64,000 nt of DNA from Schistocerca nitens (taxonomy: Eukaryota > Arthropoda > Insecta > Orthoptera > Acrididae). Location: contig NC_064616.1 of the NCBI RefSeq assembly GCF_023898315.1, positions 530,119,102 to 530,183,101 on the forward strand, in the 5' to 3' direction. The position numbers and the translations under genes were made by a program. The notes under the pieces were generated by a model. The model saw only the letters and a list, made by a program, of their open reading frames with translations, searched no databases and had not been told where the DNA came from. Shown piece after piece: positions 10,564 to 22,442 of the stretch. Position 1 is the first letter of the stretch, and each line of letters begins with the position of its first letter.

Positions 10564-11294
10564 CTACCACCTGTGTGTGCACACAGGTGGGGTAGGAGTC
10601 AGCAAATGGATAGCACACAAGAAGTGGTCTCTTGAGTAGATGTGAGAAAGAATGGACCACTCAAGACAATGAGCAAGCTGGGCAGTGCAGAAGGATAGGT
10701 CCAAATGGGAATAGGTGTGTGAGGAGTCTGAAAGAAAACTGGGTGCCCCAGTGTTAAGGCAGAACTGGTTATGTTGGTTAAGAAGGTCAGCCAAGAGGGC
10801 ACCTCTCTGACAGGTCCTGGGAGAACCCCAAAGGGGATTATGTGCATTAAAGTAACTGAGAAGAAAAAATGGGGGTTGTAGCTGCCCAATAAGCTGAACA
10901 AAGTCTGTCCTGGTGACATCGAATGATGGAGGGACATAAATTGTACAGAGGGAAAAAGTCAGGTGGGTAAGAAAAAGGTGAACTGCAACAGCTTGAAGAT
11001 TGGTAGTCAGGGAGATGGGTTGACTATGAATGTCATCACATATGAGCAGCATGACGCCCCCATGAGATGGAACACCAACCACAGGGGAAGGTCAAAACAA
11101 ACCGGTAAGAAATGTGAAAGCTCAAAGTGGTCATGAGGACACAATTTCATTTCCTGAAGGCAGAGTACAAGGGGACACTGTGATACTAAAAGCAGCTGTA
11201 AATCCTCTTTGTGGGACCAAAGGTCGCGAATGTTCCATTGGAAGAGAGTCACAATGGAGAACAGCTGTAGGGATGTCACCTGGGCAGCTGCCAA
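10564..11294 (-). pseudogene. LINE-C ORF2 endonuclease domain
   Basis: The N-terminal frame (11007-11294) shows FQWNIRDLWSHKEDLQLLL and CLQEMKL, the N and E motifs of APE-type endonucleases. After a shift near 11080 the next frame (10564-11082) shows LCTIYVPPSFD, FLLSYFNAHNPLWGSPRT (usually GDFNAHNPLWGS; the Gly-Asp is replaced by Ser-Tyr), LNTGAPSF, LDLSFCTAQL and SRDHFLCAI (usually SDHFP). Two catalytic-motif residues are therefore altered. The enzyme would have nicked the target DNA. Confidence 0.82.
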
Positions 11295-11449
11295 GTGATA
11301 GCCTGTGAAGAGTCGCTACTACAGAGCACAGAAGCAGCAGCAGCCTGCTCCATGGGGTCCACAGAAGCATCGGCTTGCTTGTGTGGTTGGTCTGTGGAGT
11401 CCAACACTGAAAAATGATTAGTGGTGCGCTCTGGTGACACGGAGGCCAG

Positions 11450-12696
11450 TCAGGTTAAGGTATCACATGGTGAAACCCTCGAAGAGGATCTTCGAGTTGG
11501 CAAAGGAGAAGACTGTTTGGCTTTGATGGACTTCTTTGAGCCTTTCTGGTTAGAGGAAGACTCAGGTGTTGGTTGGCTGGAGTGACATAGGAAGTTTTCA
11601 CGGAAGTACTCCTTCTGTCCTTTCTGGCCTACCGGTTGTGTAGCTGGTTGCTTCTCCCCTTCAGGCAAGACTTTGATGGCTTTGTGCACAGCTGGATGGG
11701 GGTATGGCAATGCTACCTTGACACTTTGGTGATTTCACAACCTCAGAGCTAAATTGGAGGTCACATGTCTGCGTGGCCTTGTCCTTCATGGAGCAAAGGT
11801 AACAAGAACAGAACTATAGATGCCAGGTGGGAGAACAGTGTTCCCGACTAGTCAATAACTTGCGAGCAACTGGGTAAGGCACTTTTTCCTTTACCTAGAT
11901 CTCCTGGACAGCCTGCTCATCATGATATGTGGGACAATCCCAAGAGGAGGTGGCATAGCCACCATTGCAGTTGATACAGTGGGGAGAAAGAGGGAGACTG
12001 TTGCCCTCATGTGCATCCCTACCACAGGTGACACACCTGGCTGGGTGTCAACAAGACATTCTACTGTGGTTGAAACAATGACACTGGTAGCAGTGCATTG
12101 GGTTCAGAATGTATGGCCTGACTGTGATAATTTCATAGTCTGCATTGATTTGGACAGAAGCATCACTCTATCAAAGGTGAGAAAAAGTGTGGAGGTGAGC
12201 ACTAAGGAGCAGTCTACCTTTCTCATTACATGGTGGACAGCAATGACACCCTGATCAGAGAGTTAAGATTGGATTTTGGCCTCTGTTAGACCGTAAAACA
12301 GCCTAGTGTAAATATCACCACTAGAAAAATTCAAAGTTCTATGGGCCTCGGCACTAACAGGGTAGCCATGGAGAAGCGAGACGGTAAGCAGTTGTTGTAC
12401 TTGAGAATCAGAAGTAGTCCCCAAAAGCAAAGTGCCATTCTGTAAATGAGAGCATGATTTCACAGGGCTGGCAATTGCATCAACACCTCCTACATCTACA
12501 TTTATACTCTGCAAGCCACCCAAAGGTGGGTGGCGGAGGGCACTGAATAATAAATGGATTTACTGTGGCAAAGAACTGACTATCTTCAGTACATGAGACC
12601 ATGAGGAACCATGGTGCAGCAGGAAGTGTCTTTGAATTGTGAGCCTCATTACGTTTACATTTCGTAGACATTGATTAGGAAGATGATTGACTCATT
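11450..12696 (-). pseudogene. LINE-C ORF1 (Gag-like nucleic-acid-binding protein)
   Basis: It starts at a Met near 12696 (MSQSSS, followed by a stop). The N-terminal part reads PWFLMVSCTEDSQFFATVNP, resumes after a short insertion with VKSCSHLQNGTLLL and HGYPVSAEAHRTLNFSSGDI, and leads to knuckles at about 11940-12095: CYQCHCFNHSRMSC is a perfect CX2CX4HX4C; a second reads CVTCGRDAHEG; a third reads CINCNGG...C. This is the order found in ORF1 of Jockey/R1-group LINEs, whose product coats the element RNA. The C-terminal part (11450-11710) is a Ser/Lys-rich tail. Frameshifts separate the segments. Confidence 0.78.
12488..12543 (-). mobile_element. 56-bp LINE-B tail inserted in LINE-C ORF1
   Basis: The ORF1 frame is broken after NPFIIQ (about 12544) and resumes with DAIASPVKSCS (about 12485). 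Between them lies CTACATCTACAT followed by GCAAGCCACCCAAAGGTGGG, the reverse of the LINE-B terminus. It is an extreme 5'-truncated insertion. The tail-proximal bases could have been modified at the junction, so ends are approximate. Confidence 0.75.
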
Positions 12697-12699
12697 GTG

Positions 12700-13330
12700 A
12701 GGAAATCCCCCACGATTGCCAGTGTCTCCAATGGCACTACACTTCCAACTGGGGCCACTTCACAAGGGGGCGCACCCACCTTAGGTGACAGTTCACACCT
12801 CAGGTCACACCTCATGAACACCTGACAGAGGGACCAATTGGCAATTTCGGAAGGTTGCAGCTCAGGCAGTCACCCCTCCCTAGGCCTGACATGTACCAGG
12901 GGGTACGTCAAAACCCTACCTGCCGACCCATGGCTGGGAATTATGCATTACCCAGTCACCTTTTGTGTGTCAGACATGAGGGCCAGCCTTCAGGAGTGCA
13001 CAGAGAGGAAGAAGAAACAGAGGAACCTCAAATGCGAAGTGGAGGAACGAGAGGAGAAAGGAAACAAAGAAAAGAAAAGGGAGCGAAAAACAATGGTGAG
13101 ACTATTCTTATATCAGCAACAGACAATGCAGAACATTCCCAATAACACCCCAGACATGTTCCCCAAGGGAGGGGGAAAATAATAGCAAGAGGATAGACAT
13201 GCAGCATGGAAGAAAATAATGCTGCAAAGACTGGGGACCCACGTTAGCCAAGCTTGAACCTGCCAAAGAGTGGTAAGCCCCCTGGAGGGTGAGCTCTCTA
13301 GTGACAGAGGGCTGCAAATATGTAGACATG
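12700..13330 (-). other. Probable LINE-C 5' leader
   Basis: Upstream of ORF1 the minus strand is rich in pyrimidines (TTTTCTTTTCTTTG, CCTCTCGTTCCTCC, TTCTTCTTCCTC at about 13000-13085). Together with its position this suggests the element's leader and internal promoter. Plus-strand frames in it (for example 12838-13182, rich in Glu, Lys and Arg) are products of the purine bias and not genes. Confidence 0.5.
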
Positions 13331-15174
13331 AACAATAAAGATGTAGTACAATGACAACATTTGTTTTATTTAAAAAGCTTTAATAGTTTTCACATAAAAA
13401 ATCCACTGGCACTATTTTTCAGCATGCACCTGTATCATTACTAGGTGACTCTAAGAGAATGTAGAACAAATTTTAAATTATTACCACTTGATGCAATAAT
13501 GGCATTTATCTTTAAATGTAAACAAATGGAACATGAAGTACAACAGTATGAGAAAATGTAATTGTAGCCAATAGTAAGATTAGTTGTCAACTTACAGAGC
13601 TTTTCAAATATTTAAATATTTAGGTGTTAGAATTCATTAATAGATAAAGTGACTTAGGATTGTTGGGATAATTCATGGAAAGTTTGGTCCATCTGTAGAG
13701 GACACTAATATGAGCAGTTTATTGAGTACTACTCCATCATTTGGATTCCTTACGAAGTAGGTATTTTATCAAAATGATGCTTGTGGGATATTTATAGATT
13801 GGTACAGCCAATCCAAAATTATAACAGATCTGCTCAAGAAACTTAAATGTCAATCTTTGAAACAAAGGTGATGTTTTTACAAAATCCTTTTTGGTAAAGT
13901 AAGAGATGGCAAAACAGTACTGCTGCTTGTATCATGCAGGTATTATTAAAACAGAATAAGAGTGATTGACTCACATACCGAGTCCTATACCAAGCCTTCT
14001 GGATTCAAAGAGGTGAAACCTTATCTAAACTTCTCTTGACTCTTTGAAATTAAAAACACACTCATGGAAGATAAGGCAAGTGCATCATTTATGAGGAACA
14101 ATGTCCCACCATCATACCATAAAGTGATCATGGAAGCATGCTTGAAGTTTATGGTAATAGAGGGCCAATGGCACTAATTAGGCCCCAAATGGGGAACCCA
14201 ATGTTCACCAAATCTGTACCCATGCTCTTTTGGTTTGGTGATGTGCATATCATTTGGCACAATCCAGTGACATGTATTGGTTATTAAATTTTATGGACAA
14301 AAATATATTACGCTCTTTGTTATTTGAAGAACACTCTTCTTCAAACATTTAATGAGAAAAATAATTAAACAAGCATTTGGAAACAATGAAAGAAAAGCAA
14401 TGACACCAGACACCCTCCTCACAAGAAAACATGAAAAAATTTTGTTTATTTTTATCTCCCAGATGACTACTTTACATTTGGCCAGCTGAAAATGCTACAA
14501 ATTTATATGACTATGTATTTGTCTTACATCTTACAAATCCTGTCATGTGAATATTGCAATATCATTTCTAGACATTACAGTTTTTTTCTGATAACTATAC
14601 AATGATCTAAAAAAAAGTCTGCTTTGTTGTAGTTATTGGTCCACATTGAGAGCTGAACTATAATTACACATAAACTACAGAAGAGCTTTGGAATGCAATT
14701 GTATTTGTGTATGTGTATGGACATGAAGGGGTTGTACAGAAAACAGACCAGTGTATCACTTGCCTAGATAGGCTTTGAAATGAATCCAGTGCTCTCTTAT
14801 GTTATCAGCACAATGGATCATGCCTCAATTTTCGACAGGTTTTAAGCAGAAAATATCCAGAAAATCTAACACAAACAGCAATCAGACATTTGTGCTGTTG
14901 ATTTCTATGCAACTGATGACAAATTGGGTTGAAAACACGATGAATTTATGTTACAAATGGGTGCATACATCAGCACTTCAATCATCCACATTAATTCTTT
15001 GTGTCAAATAGAAGATTCCTATTAATCTGGGTGCAAAGCGAAATTGTAATCAGTAGTGCACTGAAACACAGTGTTGTAGTGCAAAAGATGTTCAGAGATC
15101 ATCATCCAATTAATGCCAAAACCTTAAATAATGTAGCATGTTTTAATGAATAAGAGAAATAGATCAATACTTTT
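13331..15174. other. Unassigned AT-rich stretch
   Basis: No recognisable gene, terminal repeat or transposon protein on either strand. The longest plus-strand frame (14799-15011, 70 residues) lacks any familiar pattern. Confidence 0.4.
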
Positions 15175-16366
15175 GGATTAAAGGAGACCACTCACCAAAA
15201 AGCAGAAGCATTTAGTTGTTGATAGGCATGCACAAAAGAAAGGAAACTTGCTACCGTTCAGAGTTATCATTTGATGAGAATTATGCAGATTGGAGTTATC
15301 CTTACAGCACATCCTATGTTCTTGTAATTGTCCTGGCCTCAATCTAATGTAACCCTCCAGTCCCCCACTGAACAATTTCCCCTTTCACCATCCTGTCACC
15401 TCCTCCCAATTCACATCCCCATTGCCTCTAACATGTGTTGCTTCCCACCAGCCCCTATAATCATGGCAGCTCATATACCTGCCACCCCTCCCTCCCACAT
15501 TCCCAGCCAGCAAACCGGCTGCCTTACTCTGAACCAGTAGCCACCAGTGTGCGATTTGCAGGGGGGGATGAAGGGGATTTCCCCCCCTCTGCATCAGACC
15601 ATTCCCTCCTCTGGTTTTAGTTTATGCATCCCAACCTGGGATGTTTATTTCCCACGCACTGGAGAAAAACTTTACATATAATTTAAATTTGTGGAGCCGA
15701 ACACTGAAAGTTGTTAATACAGTCTTACTATTAATACTATTAATATGTTTGCTTATTAATTTTGAAAAAGTGTTATGTAGTAGGTAAGCATTTCAAACCG
15801 ATAAACTTATTTTCTGATGAAGTAAAAAAAACTCTTAAAACGTTTGGAAAACTGCATTGAAGTCCAGGGAGGTTACATAGAAAAATAACGCATGTTTCAG
15901 TTTTCTATCATCAGAATAAGTACAGCTTTTCACAAATGTGCCTTTACTTTTTGAATTCCCCTTGTATACCTGTATGAAGATGATTTTGTAAATAAGCTTT
16001 ACCTATAATGTACTTTTGAAGATATAACACGGGATGGCTTTTCTGATAGTGCTTACATGTGAATAGCGAGTTTCGGCACTAACATCTATTTATAAATAAC
16101 TGTTTATCCATGGGTAATGCCACAGTCCAAGCTAGTAACATATATAATTATACTAACCCCCTAAGACATCCCCCCACTGGTAAAAGCACAAATCGAACAC
16201 TGGTAGCCACCCACCACCAATCCCCCTCCCTGCCTCTTGCCTCCCTCTTCCTGTAACCACCACACCTGACACTGTCCTGATCACAATGAGTCCACCTGCT
16301 GAGAAACAGGATTTGTAGTGTTAGTCCAGCTGATACCATGTAGGGCAGAGGCATGTGTGTGCAGTA
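15175..16366. repeat. Dispersed repeat carrying the hAT-type element
   Basis: The flanks of the hAT-type element (15175-15536 and 16211-16366) belong together. The left part starts with AAGGAGACCACTCACCAAAA and includes GGCATGCACAAAAG, resembling an orthopteran dispersed repeat; the right part continues a low-complexity CCT-rich run. The two sides are collinear across the insertion because they share the 8-bp target duplication. The classification of the host repeat is uncertain. Confidence 0.5.
15545..16202. mobile_element. hAT-type non-autonomous DNA transposon (658 bp)
   Basis: The ends are inverted repeats: left CAGTGTGCGATTTG (15545-15558) and right, on the other strand, CAGTGTTCGATTTG (16202-16189), 13 of 14 matching. 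GTAGCCAC flanks it on both sides (15537-15544 and 16203-16210), a perfect 8-bp duplication. A CAGTG terminus with an 8-bp duplication is diagnostic of hAT elements. No transposase frame is present, so it would have been moved by an enzyme encoded elsewhere. Confidence 0.88.
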
Positions 16367-17631
16367 AAGGATATTTTCAAGAAATAATACAATTTAGGTG
16401 GAATAACAGATACTCAATCTTTAAGTAAATTTGATAAAGTCCTACACTCACAAAGATATGTGGGAACAATAATGAATTTAAGTACAGTTATCTGGGACAT
16501 TATATTAGTACTTTCTCAGTAATGATGGTTTGCCTCCCACTGACATGTAAATGTTGCATCACATGTATCGATGTTTTATATTAGTATGGATGAGTATGGC
16601 ACTATGTATCTGAAAAAGTGAAACTGATCCCAGGAAACCTTCTCATTAAGGTAATCACCTATGCTAACATGCCTATGCAGACAAACAGATTACTGCACTA
16701 GGGTCTAAACTTCTGAATCCACTAGGCACTGTAAAGAGGTATGAAATTTACCCCAGGAAACTTGTGCATGAATTGTTGCTAAAGAACTGAATGCAGCTCT
16801 CTCCTCTCCACTTACCGGCTAAAAAATGTATCAGAAAAATTACCTAACCATCAATTAGTGAACTCAGCAATTAAAGACCACCAAATTTCCAGATCATACT
16901 TAAATTTAAAAAATTTAACTGAAAATAGTCAAATCTGAATGTAAAACACATCTAATATGCAATAAATGAGATCACAAAGTTTGGTTTAAAATATAATATT
17001 ATACAAAAACTAGAAATGAAAGAATTCAAAAATTGAACTATGCCTGACATAAAACTTTACCTGTTCTAAGATACCAGAGGAAGCTCATATTTCTTCAATC
17101 ACTTTTACACATAAAATGTGTAAATAGTGGAAGGACCTTACACGTCTAAATTAGAACATGAAACAATTTTGTTTACTTGTGCGCAAGAAAATCTAATGTC
17201 CTTTATCTTAAAAGGAAAGAGATTTATTTGTACATCTCATGATGTAGCGTCCATTGTTTAAGGTTAAAAGAAAATAAGGGGAACTCTTGCTCTCTCAAGT
17301 GGTTACCTGATGAACTAATGTTTGCACTCTTGATGTTTTTGTTAACACTGAAGACTTGTTGAATTTCACTAAATAATTTCTAATCATAGAGGAAGAAAAT
17401 TGTTTTATACCATATGATGAATGTCACATCATTTTTCCAAGCAATCATGATCTGCATAACAGAATATTTATTGAATATTATTATTCCATATAGTAGAATG
17501 TTCCCTAAGAAATAGTTTCCTATTTTTGAATAAATTTCTTTGGTCACACTCTCATGGTTTTAAATCAGACATTGATTAACAAACATAACTCACTCTAGTA
17601 TGAGGTAAAATGATCTTATTCATGTTGATAG

Positions 17632-17632
<1 letters not shown>
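16367..17632. other. Unassigned AT-rich stretch
   Basis: No coding pattern, terminal repeat or known element was recognised on either strand. Confidence 0.4.

Positions 17633-17712
<80 letters not shown>
17633..17712. repeat. (TA)40 microsatellite
   Basis: An 80-bp perfect TA dinucleotide run. It is prone to slippage and cruciform extrusion; no function is implied. Confidence 0.97.
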
Positions 17713-17716
<4 letters not shown>

Positions 17717-17881
17717 TAAATAATTTTGGCACATTTTTTTTAATATAAAAAAGTTGTACTTTTTAAATTTTCACTTTGATACTTGTATTTATAAACTTAC
17801 AGTTCAATACACCAAAAATAATAAAGATTAGTTACAGAGGGATTCAAATTTTCTTTCTGCCCACAGAACATTCAGCATGTT

Positions 17882-18050
17882 TATTCTGCAAGCCACTACA
17901 CAGTGAATGGTGTAGGATATTTCATACCAATATTAGAAATATTTAGTTCTGTTCCAACCACCTTTTGTATGAGGGGGCAGGGGTATCTTTACTCTCATAT
18001 ATTATCACATTCCTTACAAGAGGTGTATGATGGTGGCAACATAGTTGTCT
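17882..18050 (-). mobile_element. Worn LINE-B-type 3' end
   Basis: The order TCTGCAAGCCACTACACAGTG, then GGTGTAGGATATTTCATACC and, further on, CATTCCTTACAAGAGGTGTATG, follows the reverse complement of a LINE-B-like terminus at low identity. The tail itself is missing. Confidence 0.5.
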
Positions 18051-18940
18051 CTCACTCATCCTCAAACATCAGAAAGTAGTGTCTTGTAATGACAACATTC
18101 AATTAGATTTCCTCAGGCTAAAAACCATGACAAGTGGTTAAAATGCCACAAGCTTTTGACCAAGTGTTCCACCAACATTCTTATAAGCCTTGAACATGGC
18201 TGAGGAGCATTTTGTCAAATGCTTAAGGCATTTTATCCATGTGATGTTTCTGGAAGGCTGAGAACATTTTATTGGATCCTGCAACATTCCTTCACTGAAT
18301 TTACCCAACCAGGGTAACAGCAGCACATTTTTTTTTTTAAAAAAAAAGAATCTGATTTGAGCTCAATGAGGAACTATGTTGCACTTCATAACAAGCTATA
18401 CCAACCTTTCATAATGCTAGCAGAACATCTATGAATTTATTTGATGTCTGCAGTCACACTTGATAAGAACTGCACACACTTGAGATTTACTCCACAATTG
18501 CTTGCACTAGTGTTATTTGTCCAGTTTCCTTTACACATGCACTCCTTTTGCAGAACACTTCCAACAAATCTTTCTTTACCATTCAGCTTACCTGTGTGGA
18601 AAGCACTGACCTTTGATAGTGATTGAAAGTGTAGATATATATTGTTCTTTGGTCTCAAGACTAACACTGCTGACATAATATTTCCTGTTTGTTTTTTAGT
18701 CTCTAAATGTTCCTTGTTTACCTTCCACTGTCAATGCATCTTTTCATAATCACAGAAATAAAATCACTTTATTTGTTTATGTGTCTATTATTGAATTGTT
18801 ACCGCTCATATTATGGAAAATCCCATAAAATTGTCACCCATGGAATACAAAGGAACACAGAAATCCCAGTCAATGTACAAAGTCAAACAGTGACTCTACA
18901 TCACAGCTTCAAATGAGTTCAAAAGCAAAAATACCTTTTA
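18051..18940. other. Unassigned stretch
   Basis: It contains an A/T homopolymer junction at 18330-18348 and a minus-strand 79-residue frame (18437-18676) with four cysteines that I cannot assign. A CAG|GTAAGC splice-donor-like site occurs on the minus strand near 18594, but no matching acceptor and no clear homology were seen. Confidence 0.35.
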
Positions 18941-19179
18941 CAACTACAAGATGATCTGCAAAAGCATGTTAGTGATCTTGAAACTCATAAGTCACAGTCA
19001 CACTACGTTATTGTCTAAAATGGTGACACAGGCCACAAATATGGCAAATAGTTCACCCAATGAAACCATAAATTTTCCACACAGTGAAAAAAAGTTCATA
19101 CTGCAGAACTGATACAGGAACTAATGTTTGCAATGTTAGATTTGATGTTAAAAAAAAAAGTTTTTAGTGATCACACAAA

Positions 19180-20250
19180 ATTTGCAGTAACAGTTAACAG
19201 CTTAGATGTCTAAGCAGTCACAATGGTTTCAGATGTTATATTAAAATCACCCTTGCCAGAGTAATATCTCCACTTGAGAGTCATCTTAGTCAGCCAAACA
19301 CGTCAATCACTGGATCAATGCCTGCAGCAAGTATTTGAGTTTCGACACATCAGTGACAGAATACTGTCATTATTCTGGCACACCTAAGAAATATTGTTAA
19401 GGAAGAACAAATGTTTTATCCAATGCTATGTCTTATTTGGCTAGCACAGCTACTGTTGCCAGTAAAAATGGCCAAGACAATGTGTGGGAAAAGCTACATT
19501 AATTCTTTAAAATCAGTATCAGACAAAGTTCATGCTATGATGGAATAGCCAAAAATTCATTAGTGATGCAAGCAACTAATGAAATTAGCTCTGATCAAAC
19601 AGCTGCTATACATGAGAAGCAAACACTCATCAATGAACAGCTTCAAAGTCTGAAATGTCAAATGGATGTACTTCAGAAGCAATTACTGACATTACCGGAA
19701 AACAAATGAACCCACACCACATAAACTAAAGAAGACAGTCACTCATTCTGCTGGCAGAACCAAATGGATGGTCAAACAGCACAAAGGAAACATCATTCCC
19801 TGGTTTGCTGGTACCACAGGCATTTTGGCTATCAGATCACAAGGTGTACATCTCAGTGCACATTCCCAGGTGCAGTAGGCCACACTATTCTGCACAAACA
19901 TCAAATCATAAATGAATGAGCCATCATCAGCCCTTGAAGTACAGTTGATGACATAACCAAAATTAACCAGGACACAGCACTCAAAAGTGGCCCAGTTATC
20001 AGCAACAAACCAACCATGGCCACTCACACAGTGACTCAAGTACGTTTGTCTACATTCTCATGCTATTTGTATGTGATGAGCATGCTAGTGCACCACTGTT
20101 ACCATATCAACTGAGATTCAGATTTACAGTACACTACCTGACAGACAGAATGAAACTGCATCAGTAGATGCAGCTCTACACCTTAGTGTAGCCAGCAACT
20201 CATCCATTACAGCACATCATGAATGTGAAATTATTCTTCTCAATATGCAT
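19180..20250 (+). mobile_element. Degraded gypsy-type Gag and protease fragment
   Basis: Near 19795-19860 the plus strand reads CWYHRHFGYQITRCTSQCTFP, the CWYH..FG..A..C..PC motif that closes Gag in many insect gypsy elements. Downstream, around 20045-20110, a worn RLFVYD-type protease start may be present. Upstream (19590-19700) the sequence looks like the Gag coiled region. Stops are frequent and no LTR could be paired with it. Confidence 0.5.
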
Positions 20251-20253
20251 ATA

Positions 20254-20459
20254 AGCTGAGATGCTATGTCCAAGTATTTTTTATGTAGCTTTCAACCACT
20301 CAGTACATCAATTATCAGTGTATTCAGTCAGTTATACTCTGTCAGTTTTGAGGTTTCCTCCTAGGAAATTTCCTTACTATGTTTAGAGCTCTGAAAAATT
20401 TAAATTGTAGAATACCAAGAAAATTATAAGAATAAGCTGTTAATGCTGTAATTTTGGTA
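20254..20459 (+). repeat. About 205-bp dispersed repeat, copy 1
   Basis: It matches the reverse complement of 32077-32283 at perhaps 75-80 percent by eye, including the shared cores ATTTTTTATGT and AGGTTTCCTCC and the run ATACCAAGAAAATTA. It lies immediately upstream of the 5' LTR at 20473. The family is unknown. Confidence 0.7.
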
Positions 20460-20472
20460 ATTTATGTTCCAG

Positions 20473-20844
20473 TGTAACATCAAACACTGTAAGACAACGT
20501 CAGCCAATAGTATATTGACAGACCCCTCTCTAGGATGACACCGAGACAGGAGCAGCCCTCTAGCCAGGGCCCAAGTTGAAGTCGAGTTGACCTACGAATG
20601 ACAGCAGTGACTTAGAAACTGTATTGGTTAACTTTTAGTATGAATTGTATATACCGAAGAGCCTGCTTATGTTTGTCTGTCGCCCCTTGTGTGCGACATG
20701 TCTGTATCTCATAAAGCTAAGTATTGTAATAATTTTCTTTAGTAATAAACTCCATTAATACAATTTGCTTGAATTGTTGTCTAGTGATTGGAGAAAACAT
20801 GTTTCCTAGGCACCCTATATTAGATGAGGGGGCCGAACATCACA
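20473..20844 (+). repeat. 5' LTR
   Basis: It shares with the 3' LTR blocks such as CAGCCAATAGTAT, GACAGACCCCTCTCT, GTGACTTAGAAACT, the AATAAACTCC polyadenylation region (about 20741) and CCTAGGCACCCT. Relative to the 3' LTR it lacks about 25 bp near its start and a 31-bp piece at about 20562 that holds a TATAA-like box. PBS candidate: TGGCAATAAGG begins at 20846. Confidence 0.85.
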
Positions 20845-21685
20845 TTGGCAATAAGGTGTACCACAAACCATGAGCCGACAGCCACCACTGCTTTCCTGTT
20901 TTGACTTTTTGTTGGCTATTGTTTTGCTAGTGCCTTAATTCTCTCTTGTCTTTTCTTTGCATGGGTGTTCACTTCCTTTAACAGTCACTTATGTTTCTTG
21001 CTAATCAGTGTTTTTGAGGGTGTCACAGAAAATTCTTTGCTTTTGTACATACTTTTCTTGCTTGCCTTTGTTTATTGCATTTGTCTCTTCCAACATGCCC
21101 ACCCCACCTATCCCACCCCTGCTCAGGTGCCACAGCTTCAACTGTTACATGCAATGCAGCTAATGCAGATGTTTCAGTTCCAGACCCAGTAAATAGCTGA
21201 ACTGTTAAACACAGTGCAGCAGCTACTGGCCAACACTGTGTACCCAACCTACCAGAGCTGCAAGTGCTGTTCTGTCTTTTTGCCAGTTTCATGAACAAGA
21301 AGCGGAATGGTTTGAGCGGTTGCAACAGTTTGAAACCTATGTACTTGCCCACAATGTTCCAGGTAATGGGAAACTGCCTTATTTATTGTCCACAGTAGGA
21401 TGTTCTGCCTCATTCAGAAACTCTTTTGGAACGCAACTCCAAGTGAACTTCTGTATGATCAGGTTATGGATTCACTAACTATTATGACCAACAAGTAAAT
21501 GTGGTAGCGGCTAGATACCAAATCTTTAATTGCAAGAAACTGTCAGGACAAACTTATCATGAGTGGGTAACAAATTTGCACGGTATGATGACGATATGCA
21601 AATTCAAATGTGTTTCTTACTCAGATGTTATGTTGTGTGATTGATTGTGTACCATGTAACTGATGTCTAACTCGGAGAACAGATT

Positions 21686-22190
21686 TTGAAATGGTCCAAT
21701 CCATCATTTCAGCAAATAGTGCAAATACTGTATCAGTATGATTCAGGTGCCCTGTTGGCCGACAAATTTGAACAGCCAGCAATTTGTCGGGTTGAGCCAT
21801 ACCCTGCTAGCGACCAGCGCATTAAGCAACAGATTTTGTGTGCTGCACTGCATGACCAATTATCCATGCTGTGTATGCCAAGACTGGCCCTCCTGACAAG
21901 CACAGTGTTACACTTTTGGCAAGATAGGAAATGTACAATCCATATGTTTGCAATGGAACAAACATAAAAATTCGGTCCATCCACAAAAATCTAATCAAAA
22001 GGCCCATGTAATTAATGCAGTGTATTCAAAGTCTGAAACAGGCATTAGCAAAACTAGAATCCAAGCAGTTTCTTCAGTGCTACACTTATCCAACAAACTT
22101 ATTGTTCTTTGTGGGAAAGATGTGCAATTTCGGTTGGACATGGGTGCCTCTGTTAGCCTGCTAAATCACACACATATGAACTGTTAGGCT
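21686..22190 (+). pseudogene. Gypsy element Gag end, zinc knuckle and protease
   Basis: Gag is readable at 21686-21967. Just after, another frame gives CYTFGKIGNVQSICLQ (about 21908-21955), a CCHC knuckle in which the second Cys is Phe and the His is Asn, so zinc binding would be lost. The protease follows at 22080-22185 as FRLDMGASVSLLN, where the active site is DMGA instead of the common D-S/T-GA. These are consecutive domains of a gypsy polyprotein. Confidence 0.75.
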
Positions 22191-22442
22191 CCCATGCCTG
22201 TCTCAAACTGGCAAGCACCTGACGGCTTCCTAATGGACAAGACATTCCCATTCCTGGACAGTGTACTTTGCCTGCTATGCATTGCTTGCCTATGTGAACT
22301 GTGACTTCTAGAGTGCTACAATCACATGACTGTGAGAACATATTTGGTCTTGATTTATTTGGCTTTTACATTCGGGACAATGTGTTGTCAGGGTCCGCAT
22401 TCAATGCAAAAGACAGTGGAGCTAGCTTACTGAAAGAATTCC

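Larger units (their letters stand above)
8098..13330 (-). mobile_element. LINE-C: two-ORF LINE of the Jockey/R1 group, near full length
   Basis: On the minus strand the order is a pyrimidine-rich 5' leader (about 12700-13330), ORF1 with zinc knuckles (about 11450-12696), ORF2 with endonuclease (10564-11294), reverse transcriptase (about 8950-10050) and RNase H-like region (about 8300-8650), then a short 3' end (8098-8300) ending in AAATAAAACCAAACCC-like sequence. It lacks obvious internal deletions but carries many shifts and a short LINE-B insertion in ORF1. Similar, more worn copies lie at 50780-51870 and 55565-59650. Confidence 0.82.

Noticed and set aside
12838..13182. 114-residue Lys/Glu/Arg-rich plus-strand frame
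   Set aside because: Antisense of the pyrimidine-rich LINE-C leader; the composition explains the frame.
17633..17712. (TA)40 as a replication origin or regulatory site
   Set aside because: A simple microsatellite; nothing around it supports a function.
18437..18676. Cysteine-containing minus-strand frame as an exon
   Set aside because: A donor-like CAG|GTAAGC occurs nearby but cuts through the frame, and no acceptor or family match supports it.
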